Source of the DNA: Candidatus Aminicenantota bacterium
Lineage (GTDB): Bacteria > Acidobacteriota > Aminicenantia > Aminicenantales > Saccharicenantaceae
Reading direction: 5' to 3'
DNA: 6,410 nucleotides
Assembly: GCA_026393955.1 (NCBI GenBank)
Contig: JAPKZE010000143.1
Coordinates: 1 to 6,410, forward strand
Positions 1 to 6,138 of this stretch are shown piece by piece (position 1 is the stretch's first letter; every line of letters begins with the position of its first letter). The notes beneath the pieces are model-generated. The model was given only the letters and a program-made list of their open reading frames with translations. It was not told where the DNA came from and ran no database searches. The translations under genes were made by a program, and so were the position numbers.

Positions 1-786
1 GAAGGGGACGTCGCCGAAGGTCGACAGGAAAAAGGCCTGCAGGACCAAGACCTTGTCCTTGCCGGTCGAGATGTACTTTCGGGCGTCCAACTTGAAGCGG
101 CTGAAGGAGAAGTCGCTCCCCGCCAGGGCGCCGTAAGCGTCGCCGAGAAGCTGGATGAAGGTGCCCCGGCGGGTGAAGAGGACCGCGTCCCGCGTGTCCC
201 AATCCAGGCTGGCCCCGAAACCGGCCAGCATCCCCCCGTTGCTCCCGGTGTATTCGCCGCTCGCGAGAAGACCGCCCGGCTCGATCTTCTCCATGGTCAC
301 GTCCTCGAACTCGAAGGACAGGCCGCCGAAGAGCCCCCCCACCACCCGGCGCTTGACCCCGAACTGAAAAGCGAAGGTCCGGGGGGTGTAGGCTTCCTTG
401 GCGGTCGCCGGCGCGTCGTTCCCGATGCCGTAGAAGAACTGCGGAGACCGCTCGTACCTCAGGCTCCCGCTCAGGCTGAGGCTGTTGTTCTTGAGATAGA
501 TCTCGGGTTTGAGCAGGAAGCTGTACTGCTTGGCCAGGGTGTAGGTGGCAAAGGCCCAGACGCTCGAGGTGCGGGTCGCTTCCTTGTGCCGCCCGGCCCG
601 GAAGTTATAGACACCGCCGACCCCGAACGCGAGCTTGGTCTCCGGAGAATAATAAACGAAGGGCAGGCCCATGATCTTGGACTTGTAGGCGTCCTTCGCC
701 CCGGCCGGCTCATCGGCCGCGGCGGCCGGACCGAGAACACAGAGACCGAGCAGGACAGCGATGAACGGGGTCCTGAGCCTGGTCAT
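1..786 (-). CDS. BamA/TamA-type outer-membrane beta-barrel protein, 3' end beyond the window
   Basis: Reading the minus strand from the ATG at 786-784 gives 262 uninterrupted codons to the left edge, so the C-terminus is missing. Residues 1-24 form a Sec signal peptide: basic start MTRLR, a hydrophobic core, and an AAAA stretch before DEPAG. C16 is preceded by Leu, so a lipobox is unlikely. The mature part alternates polar and hydrophobic residues as in membrane beta strands. It has family-like stretches: LPFVYYSPETKLAFGVGG (41-58), FFYGIGND (117-124), LDWDTRDAVLFTRRG (194-208). The last resembles the D-x-R-D...P-x-x-G region of the surface antigen (Bac_surface_Ag) barrel family. No POTRA domain is present between the signal peptide and the barrel, so this is probably a stand-alone barrel rather than BamA itself. 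The substrate or role is unknown; it should sit in the outer membrane. It is transcribed divergently from the URO-D-fold gene. The ribosome-binding site is weak: GAGGA lies 13 bases before the ATG. Family assignment is fairly sure, function is not. Confidence 0.82.
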   Translation of the reverse strand, partial: MTRLRTPFIAVLLGLCVLGPAAAADEPAGAKDAYKSKIMGLPFVYYSPETKLAFGVGGVYNFRAGRHKEATRTSSVWAFATYTLAKQYSFLLKPEIYLKNNSLSLSGSLRYERSPQFFYGIGNDAPATAKEAYTPRTFAFQFGVKRRVVGGLFGGLSFEFEDVTMEKIEPGGLLASGEYTGSNGGMLAGFGASLDWDTRDAVLFTRRGTFIQLLGDAYGALAGSDFSFSRFKLDARKYISTGKDKVLVLQAFFLSTFGDVPF

Positions 787-810
787 ATCCGGTGGTGCGT
801 CCTCGCCCGT

Positions 811-839
811 ATCATAACGTCCGGCTGTCTAAAAGTAAA
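811..839 (-). promoter_or_regulatory. Sigma70-like promoter for the outer-membrane protein gene
   Basis: On the minus strand TTTACT (839-834) and TATGAT (816-811) are separated by exactly 17 bases. They match the -35 and -10 consensus at 4 of 6 and 5 of 6 positions. The expected start, about 804, lies 18 bases before the ATG at 786. The element lies in one of the few A/T-rich patches of this GC-rich window, which supports it. No extended -10 (TGn) is present. Confidence 0.55.
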
Positions 840-846
840 CGGCGCC

Positions 847-875
847 TTGACCGGCGGCGATGACGGGACTATCCT
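847..875 (+). promoter_or_regulatory. Sigma70-like promoter for the URO-D-fold gene
   Basis: TTGACC (847-852) and TATCCT (870-875) are 17 bases apart, matching the consensus at 5 of 6 and 4 of 6 positions. Transcription would start near 882 and give a very short leader that just includes the GGGAGG at 883-888. Its -35 box is only 7 bases from the -35 box of the divergent promoter at 811-839, so a regulator or polymerase at one would affect the other. The short leader and imperfect -10 keep this tentative. Confidence 0.4.
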
Positions 876-882
876 GCCGGGC

Positions 883-888
883 GGGAGG
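883..888 (+). promoter_or_regulatory. Ribosome-binding site that fixes the URO-D-fold gene start
   Basis: GGGAGG ends 6 bases before the ATG at 895. It decides between this start and an in-frame ATG at 586, which would add 103 residues lying across the divergent gene. Confidence 0.7.
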
Positions 889-894
889 CCGAGG

Positions 895-2028
895 ATGACG
901 TCCAAAGAACGCCTGGCCGCGGCCATGTCGGGCGGCCTTCCCGACCGGGTGCCGGTCATGTGCCAGATGAGCATCGGTCACATGCTCCTGCAGACGGGCA
1001 TCCCGCCGCTGCGCTTCTGGCATGAGGCCGGAGATTTCATCGACGGCTTGCTCGCGCTCCGGGCCCTCTACCGCTTCGACGGGATCCTCGTCAGCCTTCA
1101 TGGCCACGAGCCCGACTGGGAGAGCCGGATCGCCGCGGTCTCGCGCGGGCCGGAAGGGGAGCGAATCCGCTGGAAGGACGGCGACGAAACCCTCTTTCCG
1201 CCGGACGACCTGCCCATGGTTCGCCCGTCGTCGCCCCCCGTCCGGCCCTCGTTCGAGCGCTTCGAACCCGCCTCTCTCCCGCCGCGGATCGCCTACATCC
1301 CCGTGTCCCAGGGGCTCCGCTTCCGTCTGGACCCGGAGCACCTCTTCGACGCCGTCGAGCGGGTCGTCGCGCAGGCCGGCGGCGAATTCTCGGTCCATGG
1401 GGAAGTGACCTCGCCCCTCGACTATGTGCTCGATCTGTTCGGCTTTGAGCAGACCATGCTCGGCTTCGTGGATGATCCCGGCCGGGCCGCGGCCGTCCTC
1501 GAGCGCTTCACGGCGGGGATCGTCGTCGTCGCCGAGGGGCTGGCGGCGGCGGGGGTGGATGCGGTCAAGATCTCCTCGCCGTACGCCGGCTCGGGTTTCC
1601 TATCGGCGGCGTTCTACCGGACCTTCGTCGAGCCGTACGAACGCCGCATCGTCCGGGCCCTCGAGGCCCGGAACGTCCGGGCCTACATCCACACCTGCGG
1701 GGACATCCATGACCGGCTCGAGCTCATGGCCGCAACGGGGGCATCCGGGATCGAATGCCTCGACCCTCCGCCCCTCGGCCGCGTGGACCTGGCCGAGGCC
1801 AAAGAGCGTGTCGGGAGCCGTCTCTTCATCAAGGGCAACATCGATCCCGTCCACGTCCTGCTCGCCGGCGACCGGGTCTCGGTCGAGGCCGACGCGGAGC
1901 GGCGGGTCGAGATCGGCCGGCCCGGCGGGCGCTTTATCCTCAGCACGGCCTGTTCCATCGCGCCCCGGACCTCCCGGGAGAACGTGGCCGCGCTGGCCGA
2001 GGTCGCGGAGCGGCACGGCCGCTATTAG
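895..2028 (+). CDS. Uroporphyrinogen decarboxylase-fold protein, probable zinc methyltransferase-like paralogue (not HemE)
   Basis: A cytosolic protein of 377 residues. The N-terminus (MTSKERLAAAMSGGLPDRVPV) is the usual opening of the URO-D superfamily, which supports the ATG at 895 together with GGGAGG six bases upstream. Other family stretches are KISSPYAGSG followed by FYRTFVEPYERRI in the middle, HTCGD (266-270), KGNIDP, and STACSIAPRTSREN near the C-terminus. The HemE arginine motif (RQAGRY type) is absent; QMSIGHMLLQTG stands in its place, so heme synthesis is unlikely. H266-x-C268 plus C353 match the order of zinc ligands in MtaA/MtbA/CmuA-type methyltransferases, which move methyl groups between corrinoid proteins and thiols. 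That match is inferred from motif positions. No corrinoid protein or corrinoid-activation gene is in view, so the substrate is open. It has its own divergent promoter and ends 67 bases before the next gene. Superfamily membership is secure, the methyltransferase role tentative. Confidence 0.88.
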   Translation: MTSKERLAAAMSGGLPDRVPVMCQMSIGHMLLQTGIPPLRFWHEAGDFIDGLLALRALYRFDGILVSLHGHEPDWESRIAAVSRGPEGERIRWKDGDETLFPPDDLPMVRPSSPPVRPSFERFEPASLPPRIAYIPVSQGLRFRLDPEHLFDAVERVVAQAGGEFSVHGEVTSPLDYVLDLFGFEQTMLGFVDDPGRAAAVLERFTAGIVVVAEGLAAAGVDAVKISSPYAGSGFLSAAFYRTFVEPYERRIVRALEARNVRAYIHTCGDIHDRLELMAATGASGIECLDPPPLGRVDLAEAKERVGSRLFIKGNIDPVHVLLAGDRVSVEADAERRVEIGRPGGRFILSTACSIAPRTSRENVAALAEVAERHGRY

Positions 2029-2029
2029 G

Positions 2030-2058
2030 TTGAAACTCCGCCCGACCTGGGTTATAAC
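2030..2058 (+). promoter_or_regulatory. Strong sigma70-like promoter before the saccharopine dehydrogenase-like gene
   Basis: TTGAAA (2030-2035) and TATAAC (2053-2058) are 17 bases apart, each matching the consensus at 5 of 6 positions. The -35 box begins two bases after the stop codon of the previous gene. The predicted start, near 2065, leaves a leader of about 30 bases containing GAGGAG (2085-2090) five bases before the ATG at 2096. This is the best promoter match I found in the window. It suggests that the downstream pair can be expressed without the URO-D-fold gene. Confidence 0.65.
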
Positions 2059-2095
2059 TTCTCTTCCGGCCCAATCGCCCTTGTGAGGAGATACC

Positions 2096-3217
2096 ATGAA
2101 GAAGATCGTCGTACTGGGTTCGGGGATGGTCGGCCGCGTCATGGCCCTGGATCTGGCCGCGGATTTCGAGGTCACGGCCGTTGACGTCCGCCGGGACAAC
2201 TTGACCAGGCTCGAAGGCACAGCGGTCCGGACGGTCCGGGCCGACCTGTCGTCGCCGGCCGCGCTCCGCGATATCATCCGGGACTGCGACCTCGTCGTCG
2301 GCTCCGTGCCCGGATCGATGGGCTTCGCCACCCTGCGCGAAGTCATCGCGGCCGGCCGGGACATCGTCGACATCTCGTTCTTTCCCGAGGATTCCCTGGC
2401 CCTCGACGAGGCGGCCCGGACCGCCGGCGTCACCGCCGTCGTCGATTGCGGGGTCGCTCCGGGCATGACCAACATGATCCTGGGCTACCATGCCGCCCGC
2501 ATGACGGTCGAGCGCTTCGCCTGTTACGTCGGCGGCCTGCCGTTCCGGCGGGAGTTCCCGTTCGAGTACAAGGCCCCCTTTTCTCCCGCCGATGTCATCG
2601 AGGAATACATCCGTCCGGCCCGCTACGTCGAGAACGGGCACCTCGTCGTCCGGCCGGCGCTCTCCGACGTCGAGAAAATGGATTTCCCCGAGATCGGTAC
2701 GCTCGAGGCCTTCAACTCCGACGGCCTCCGATCCCTGGTCAAGACCATGAAGGTCCCCAACATGATCGAGAAGACCCTTCGCTACCAGGGCCACGTCGAG
2801 CTCATGCGGGCCCTGCGCGACAGCGGTTTCTTCGGCACGGAGGAGATCGAGGTCCGGGGCGGTCGGGTGCGGCCGCTCGACGCCACCTCGGCCGTCCTGT
2901 TCAAGCAGTGGCTCCTCCGCGAGGAGGACGACGAATTCACGGTCATGCGCGTCTTGGTCGAGGGCACGGCCGGCGGCCGGCCGAAGCGCATCCAGTACGA
3001 CCTGTTCGACCGCCGCGACCGGGCGACGGGCTTCTCGTCCATGGCCCGGACCACCGGCTTCCCCGCGACCGCCGTGGCCCGCCTGGTCCTGGCCGGCCGG
3101 TTCCGCCGCAAAGGCGTCATGCCGCCGGAATTCCTCGGGGCCGACGAAGCCGTCTTCCGCGCGGTCATGGACGACCTCGCGGCCCGGCAAGTCATCTATC
3201 GCCAGACCGAACGCTGA
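2096..3217 (+). CDS. Saccharopine dehydrogenase / lysine 6-dehydrogenase-like oxidoreductase
   Basis: A cytosolic protein of 373 residues, close to the length of lysine 6-dehydrogenases and shorter than yeast Lys9. The N-terminal Rossmann fold shows GSGMVG (8-13), the dinucleotide-binding glycines, and D30 at the end of the second strand, which often favours NAD over NADP. DCGVAPGM (117-124) is a hallmark of the saccharopine dehydrogenase family. The C-terminal domain follows with EYKAPFSPADVIEEY (157-171), EAFNSDGLRSL (204-214), KTLRYQGH (226-233) and ARTTGFPATAVARLV (317-331). The family oxidises or forms C-N bonds at amino-acid side chains: saccharopine, lysine 6-amino group, carboxynorspermidine. 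Which substrate applies cannot be read from the sequence. GAGGAG five bases before the ATG supports the start. The stop is 21 bases before the next gene, so the two are probably cotranscribed. Family assignment is firm; lysine 6-dehydrogenase-like is my best guess for the subgroup. Confidence 0.88.
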   Translation: MKKIVVLGSGMVGRVMALDLAADFEVTAVDVRRDNLTRLEGTAVRTVRADLSSPAALRDIIRDCDLVVGSVPGSMGFATLREVIAAGRDIVDISFFPEDSLALDEAARTAGVTAVVDCGVAPGMTNMILGYHAARMTVERFACYVGGLPFRREFPFEYKAPFSPADVIEEYIRPARYVENGHLVVRPALSDVEKMDFPEIGTLEAFNSDGLRSLVKTMKVPNMIEKTLRYQGHVELMRALRDSGFFGTEEIEVRGGRVRPLDATSAVLFKQWLLREEDDEFTVMRVLVEGTAGGRPKRIQYDLFDRRDRATGFSSMARTTGFPATAVARLVLAGRFRRKGVMPPEFLGADEAVFRAVMDDLAARQVIYRQTER

Positions 3218-3224
3218 TCTGGAC

Positions 3225-3232
3225 AAGGAGGA
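3225..3232 (+). promoter_or_regulatory. Ribosome-binding site that fixes the Asp-box gene start
   Basis: AAGGAGGA is a near-perfect Shine-Dalgarno sequence ending 6 bases before the ATG at 3239. A TTG two codons upstream (3233) is in frame but would touch the Shine-Dalgarno sequence, so the ATG is the better start. Confidence 0.8.
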
Positions 3233-3238
3233 TTGCCC

Positions 3239-5998
3239 ATGATCCGCAAGCTCCCGATCCTGTTCCTGGGACTGGCCGTCCTGCTCGCGGCCTTCCCGGC
3301 CGGCCTACCGGCCCAATCCAAGACCGCCAAGAAAACCGCGTCGTCGGCCCCGGCGCTCGAGCCCGCGGCCGTCCTGAGCGGTCTCAATTTCCGGGCCATC
3401 GGTCCGACCCAGCAGAGCGGCCGGTTCGTCGACTTCGCCGTTCCGCCCGGGCGGCCGAACACCTTCTATGCCGCGTCCGCGTCGGGCGGGCTCTGGAAGA
3501 CGGAGAACAACGGACAGACCTTCGAGCCTCTCTTCGACAAGGAGAAGGTCTTCTCGATCGGCGACATCGCCGTGGCCCCGTCCGCTCCCGACACCCTCTG
3601 GCTGGGTTCGGGCGAGGCCAACAATTCCCGTTCGACCTATTGGGGCGACGGGATCTACAAGTCCGTCGACGGCGGCAAGACCTGGCAGAACATGGGACTC
3701 AAGGAGTCTCATCACATCGGGCGTGTCGTCGTCCATCCCGCGGACCCGAACGTCGTCTACGTGGCCGCGCTGGGCCACCTCTATTCGGACAATCCCGAGC
3801 GCGGCGTCTTCAAGACCTCGGACGGAGGCCGGACGTGGGCCAAGGTCCTGGATATCGCCGTCGACGGCCGGACCGTCGGCGTCGTCGACCTGGCCATGGA
3901 CCCCGCTTCGCCGGACACGCTCTATGCCGCGGCCTACGACCGGTTCCGCCGGCCCTGGACCTTCGGCCTGGGCGGGCCGGGCTCGGGCATCCACAAGACG
4001 GTCGACGGCGGCAAGACCTGGACCAAGCTGACCGCCGGCCTCCCCTCGGGCATCCTCGGGCGGATCGGCCTGGCCGTTGCGCCCAAGGATCCGAAGATCG
4101 TCTACGCGGTCGTCGAGAACGCCAACAAGCCGGGAATGCCGGCGGAGGACCGCTGGCAGGAGATCCTGGCCGGCAAGTCCAGCTCCGGCATGATCGACGG
4201 CGAAGTTTACCGATCCGACGACGGCGGCGCCACCTGGGCCAAGGTCAGCCCGGACAAGCAATCCGTCGGAGGCTATCCCGGCTATTACTACGGCCAGATC
4301 ATCGTCGACCCGAACGACTCGAACGCGGTCTACATCCTCAGCGTCGGCGTGCTGGCCAGCCGGGACGGCGGCAAAACCTGGAAGTCGCCGTTCAATTTCG
4401 GGGGCGACAACCACGCCCTGTGGATCGACCCCAGAGACAGCGGCCACATGCTCCTCGGCTACGACCACGGCCTGGGCGTGACCTGGGACGGCGGCAAGAG
4501 CTGGTACCACCCCGACTTCCTGCCCCTGGCCCAGTTCTACGCCATCGACTACGACATGTCCTATCCCTACCGGGTCGCCGGCGGGCTCCAGGACAACGGC
4601 AATCTCATGGGTCCGAGCACCAAGGTCGGCGGGGGAGGGGGCTACGGACGGAGCGCCGGCGGCCCGCCCATCCGGCTCGAGGACTGGTTCAACATGGGCG
4701 GCGGTGACGGGATGTACAACGTCTTCGACCGCGCCACCAATCGCACCCTCTACAACGAGTCCCAGTTCGGCCCGCTGACCCGCATCGACCTCGTCACCGG
4801 CGAGTCCAAGTCCATCGCCTACCAGCAGGTCAAGCCCGAGACGCGGTGGAACTGGTGCTCGCCCATTCTCGTCTCGGCCCACGCCAACGACGTCATCTAT
4901 CACTGCGGCAACATCGTCGTCCTGTCGGCCAACGGCGGCGAGACCTGGACCGAGATCAGCCCCGACCTCTCGACCAACGACCCGGCCAAGCTTCCGGTCG
5001 AGGGCAAGGGCGGCGACGGCAACATCCAGTACGGCACCATCACGACCTTCGACGAATCGCCGCTCCTGCCCGGCCTGCTCTGGGCCGGCACGGACGACGG
5101 GAACGTCTGGCTCACCCGCGACAACGGCAAGAACTGGACCAAGCTCAACGACAAGATCCCCGGCCAGCCGGGCTACTGGGTCAGCCGGGTCGCGGCCTCG
5201 CCCTCGGACCCCGGCACGGCCTACGTTTCCTACACCGGTCTCCGGAACGACGACTTCCGGCCATTCCTTTATAAGACGGCCGATTACGGCGCCACCTGGA
5301 CTTCGCTCGCGGCAGGACTGGCCGAGGGTCCGGTCAACGTCGTCCGCGAGGATCCCAAGAATCCCAAGCTCCTGTTTGCCGGAACCGATTTCGGCGTTTA
5401 CGTCTCGTTCGACGGCGGCCTGGCCTGGCACAAGATGAAAGGCGACATGCCCACCCAGCCGGTCCACGATCTCAAGATCCAGCCGCGCGAGTCCGACCTC
5501 ATCATCGCCACCCACGGCCGGGGCGCCTACATCGTCGACATCAAGCCGCTCCAGGAGCTCACGGCCGAGGTCCTGGCCAAGGACTTCCACCTCTTCGCCG
5601 TCGAACCCAAGGTCCGCTGGGTCGGCCAGGACCGGCGGGAAACGGGCAGCTCGAACTTCGCCGGGAAGAGCGAGCCGGCCGGCTTGGCCGTCTGCTATCT
5701 CCTGAAGTCCAAACCCAAGGAGGGCGTCAAAGTCCAGATCTTCGCCGGCAGCCTGCTCCTCCAGGAGATCCCCGGCGCCTCCAACGTGGGCTTCAACACC
5801 GTCCAGTGGAACATGACCGGACGGCGCGAACGCACCCCGGAGGAAGCCAAGGCCACGCAGGAAGCCGCCCGGCGGCCCCGAGGCCAGGGGGATCCGACGT
5901 CCTTCCCGGTCCAGCCGGGAGACTACCGGATCGTCCTGACGGTCGACGGCAAGTCCCAATCGGCCACGGGTACGGTCCTCAAAGACCCTCGCTACTGA
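3239..5998 (+). CDS. Exported VPS10/BNR Asp-box repeat protein of unknown function
   Basis: A protein of 919 residues. Residues 1 to about 25 are a Sec signal peptide (MIRKLPILFLGLAVLLAAF..., likely cut near PAQS), so it acts in the periplasm or outside the cell. Eleven Asp boxes (S/T-x-D-x-G-x-T-W type, some degenerate) start at residues 88, 142, 193, 254, 326, 374, 415, 563, 626, 680 and 723. Examples are SVDGGKTW, TSDGGRTW and SDDGGATW. These mark beta-propeller blades, probably one ten-bladed sortilin/VPS10-like or two smaller propellers. The gap between 422 and 563 holds QDNG (451-454) and GGGDG (487-491), conserved in related bacterial proteins as I know them. THGRG (758-762) closes the propeller. 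Residues from about 770 to the end look like a beta-sandwich tail (QPGDYRIVLTVDG), similar to FlgD-type or secretion-linked domains. Such proteins are often labelled glycosyl hydrolase, but I see no established catalytic set. It is probably cotranscribed with the oxidoreductase upstream and followed by terminators. Confidence 0.88.
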   Translation: MIRKLPILFLGLAVLLAAFPAGLPAQSKTAKKTASSAPALEPAAVLSGLNFRAIGPTQQSGRFVDFAVPPGRPNTFYAASASGGLWKTENNGQTFEPLFDKEKVFSIGDIAVAPSAPDTLWLGSGEANNSRSTYWGDGIYKSVDGGKTWQNMGLKESHHIGRVVVHPADPNVVYVAALGHLYSDNPERGVFKTSDGGRTWAKVLDIAVDGRTVGVVDLAMDPASPDTLYAAAYDRFRRPWTFGLGGPGSGIHKTVDGGKTWTKLTAGLPSGILGRIGLAVAPKDPKIVYAVVENANKPGMPAEDRWQEILAGKSSSGMIDGEVYRSDDGGATWAKVSPDKQSVGGYPGYYYGQIIVDPNDSNAVYILSVGVLASRDGGKTWKSPFNFGGDNHALWIDPRDSGHMLLGYDHGLGVTWDGGKSWYHPDFLPLAQFYAIDYDMSYPYRVAGGLQDNGNLMGPSTKVGGGGGYGRSAGGPPIRLEDWFNMGGGDGMYNVFDRATNRTLYNESQFGPLTRIDLVTGESKSIAYQQVKPETRWNWCSPILVSAHANDVIYHCGNIVVLSANGGETWTEISPDLSTNDPAKLPVEGKGGDGNIQYGTITTFDESPLLPGLLWAGTDDGNVWLTRDNGKNWTKLNDKIPGQPGYWVSRVAASPSDPGTAYVSYTGLRNDDFRPFLYKTADYGATWTSLAAGLAEGPVNVVREDPKNPKLLFAGTDFGVYVSFDGGLAWHKMKGDMPTQPVHDLKIQPRESDLIIATHGRGAYIVDIKPLQELTAEVLAKDFHLFAVEPKVRWVGQDRRETGSSNFAGKSEPAGLAVCYLLKSKPKEGVKVQIFAGSLLLQEIPGASNVGFNTVQWNMTGRRERTPEEAKATQEAARRPRGQGDPTSFPVQPGDYRIVLTVDGKSQSATGTVLKDPRY

Positions 5999-6009
5999 GA
6001 AACGCCAGG

Positions 6010-6052
6010 GCGTCCGGGACCGCTCCGTCCGACGGACGGCGGTCCTGGACGC
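6010..6052 (+). terminator. Long GC-rich hairpin after the Asp-box gene
   Basis: Starting 12 bases after the stop, GCGTCC-G-GGACCGC (6010-6023) pairs with GCGGTCC-T-GGACGC (6039-6052). This gives 14 pairs including one G-U. An inner stem TCCGT/ACGGA closes a three-base CCG loop, with a two-base bulge on the 3' side. No real U tract follows (TCCTCTTCC), so it is not a classic intrinsic terminator. It may assist termination or protect the mRNA 3' end from exonucleases. Confidence 0.6.
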
Positions 6053-6073
6053 TCCTCTTCCTCGCCGGACACC

Positions 6074-6096
6074 GCGGCACGGTTGCCGCTTTTTTT
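6074..6096 (+). terminator. Intrinsic terminator between the Asp-box gene and the PLP enzyme gene
   Basis: GCGGCA (6074-6079), loop CGGT, TGCCGC (6084-6089), then seven T (6090-6096). A perfect six-pair GC-rich stem followed directly by a U tract is the textbook form. It should end the transcript from the upstream genes 98 bases after the stop codon, which implies that the next gene has its own promoter within 6097-6125. I see only a poor -10 candidate there (TAATCT, 6113-6118) with no convincing -35. Confidence 0.85.
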
Positions 6097-6138
6097 CGCC
6101 GGCCCAATCTGTTAATCTAGTCCTCGGGAGGTTCCCCT

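Noticed and set aside
586..894. A 103-residue N-terminal extension of the URO-D-fold gene
   Set aside because: It would overlap the divergent outer-membrane protein gene by about 200 bases and include both promoters. The family N-terminus starts exactly at 895 behind a good Shine-Dalgarno sequence.
895..2028. Calling this gene hemE
   Set aside because: The N-terminal arginine-rich substrate motif of HemE is missing and the zinc-ligand pattern of the methyltransferase branch is present.
1940..3226. A 428-codon minus-strand frame opposite the oxidoreductase gene
   Set aside because: Antisense shadow of a gene with clear Rossmann and DCGVAPGM motifs; no recognisable domain of its own.
2446..4707. 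A 753-codon plus-strand frame spanning two genes
   Set aside because: The product is rich in Arg, Pro and Gly with no family motifs, and it crosses the boundary between two well-supported genes in another frame.
3305..5959. An 884-codon open frame on the minus strand, antisense to the Asp-box gene
   Set aside because: It mirrors a high-GC coding gene whose third codon positions are mostly G or C, which keeps the antisense frame open. Its product is low-complexity in G, D, V, A and R, and no domain is recognisable. The plus-strand gene has a signal peptide, repeats and a strong ribosome-binding site.
3239..5998. Calling the Asp-box protein a sialidase or glycoside hydrolase
   Set aside because: Asp boxes alone mark the propeller fold. 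I could not identify the sialidase arginine triad or another catalytic set.
6090..6118. A promoter for the PLP enzyme gene using the T tract as -35 and TAATCT as -10
   Set aside because: Both hexamers match the consensus poorly and the T tract is better explained as part of the terminator.
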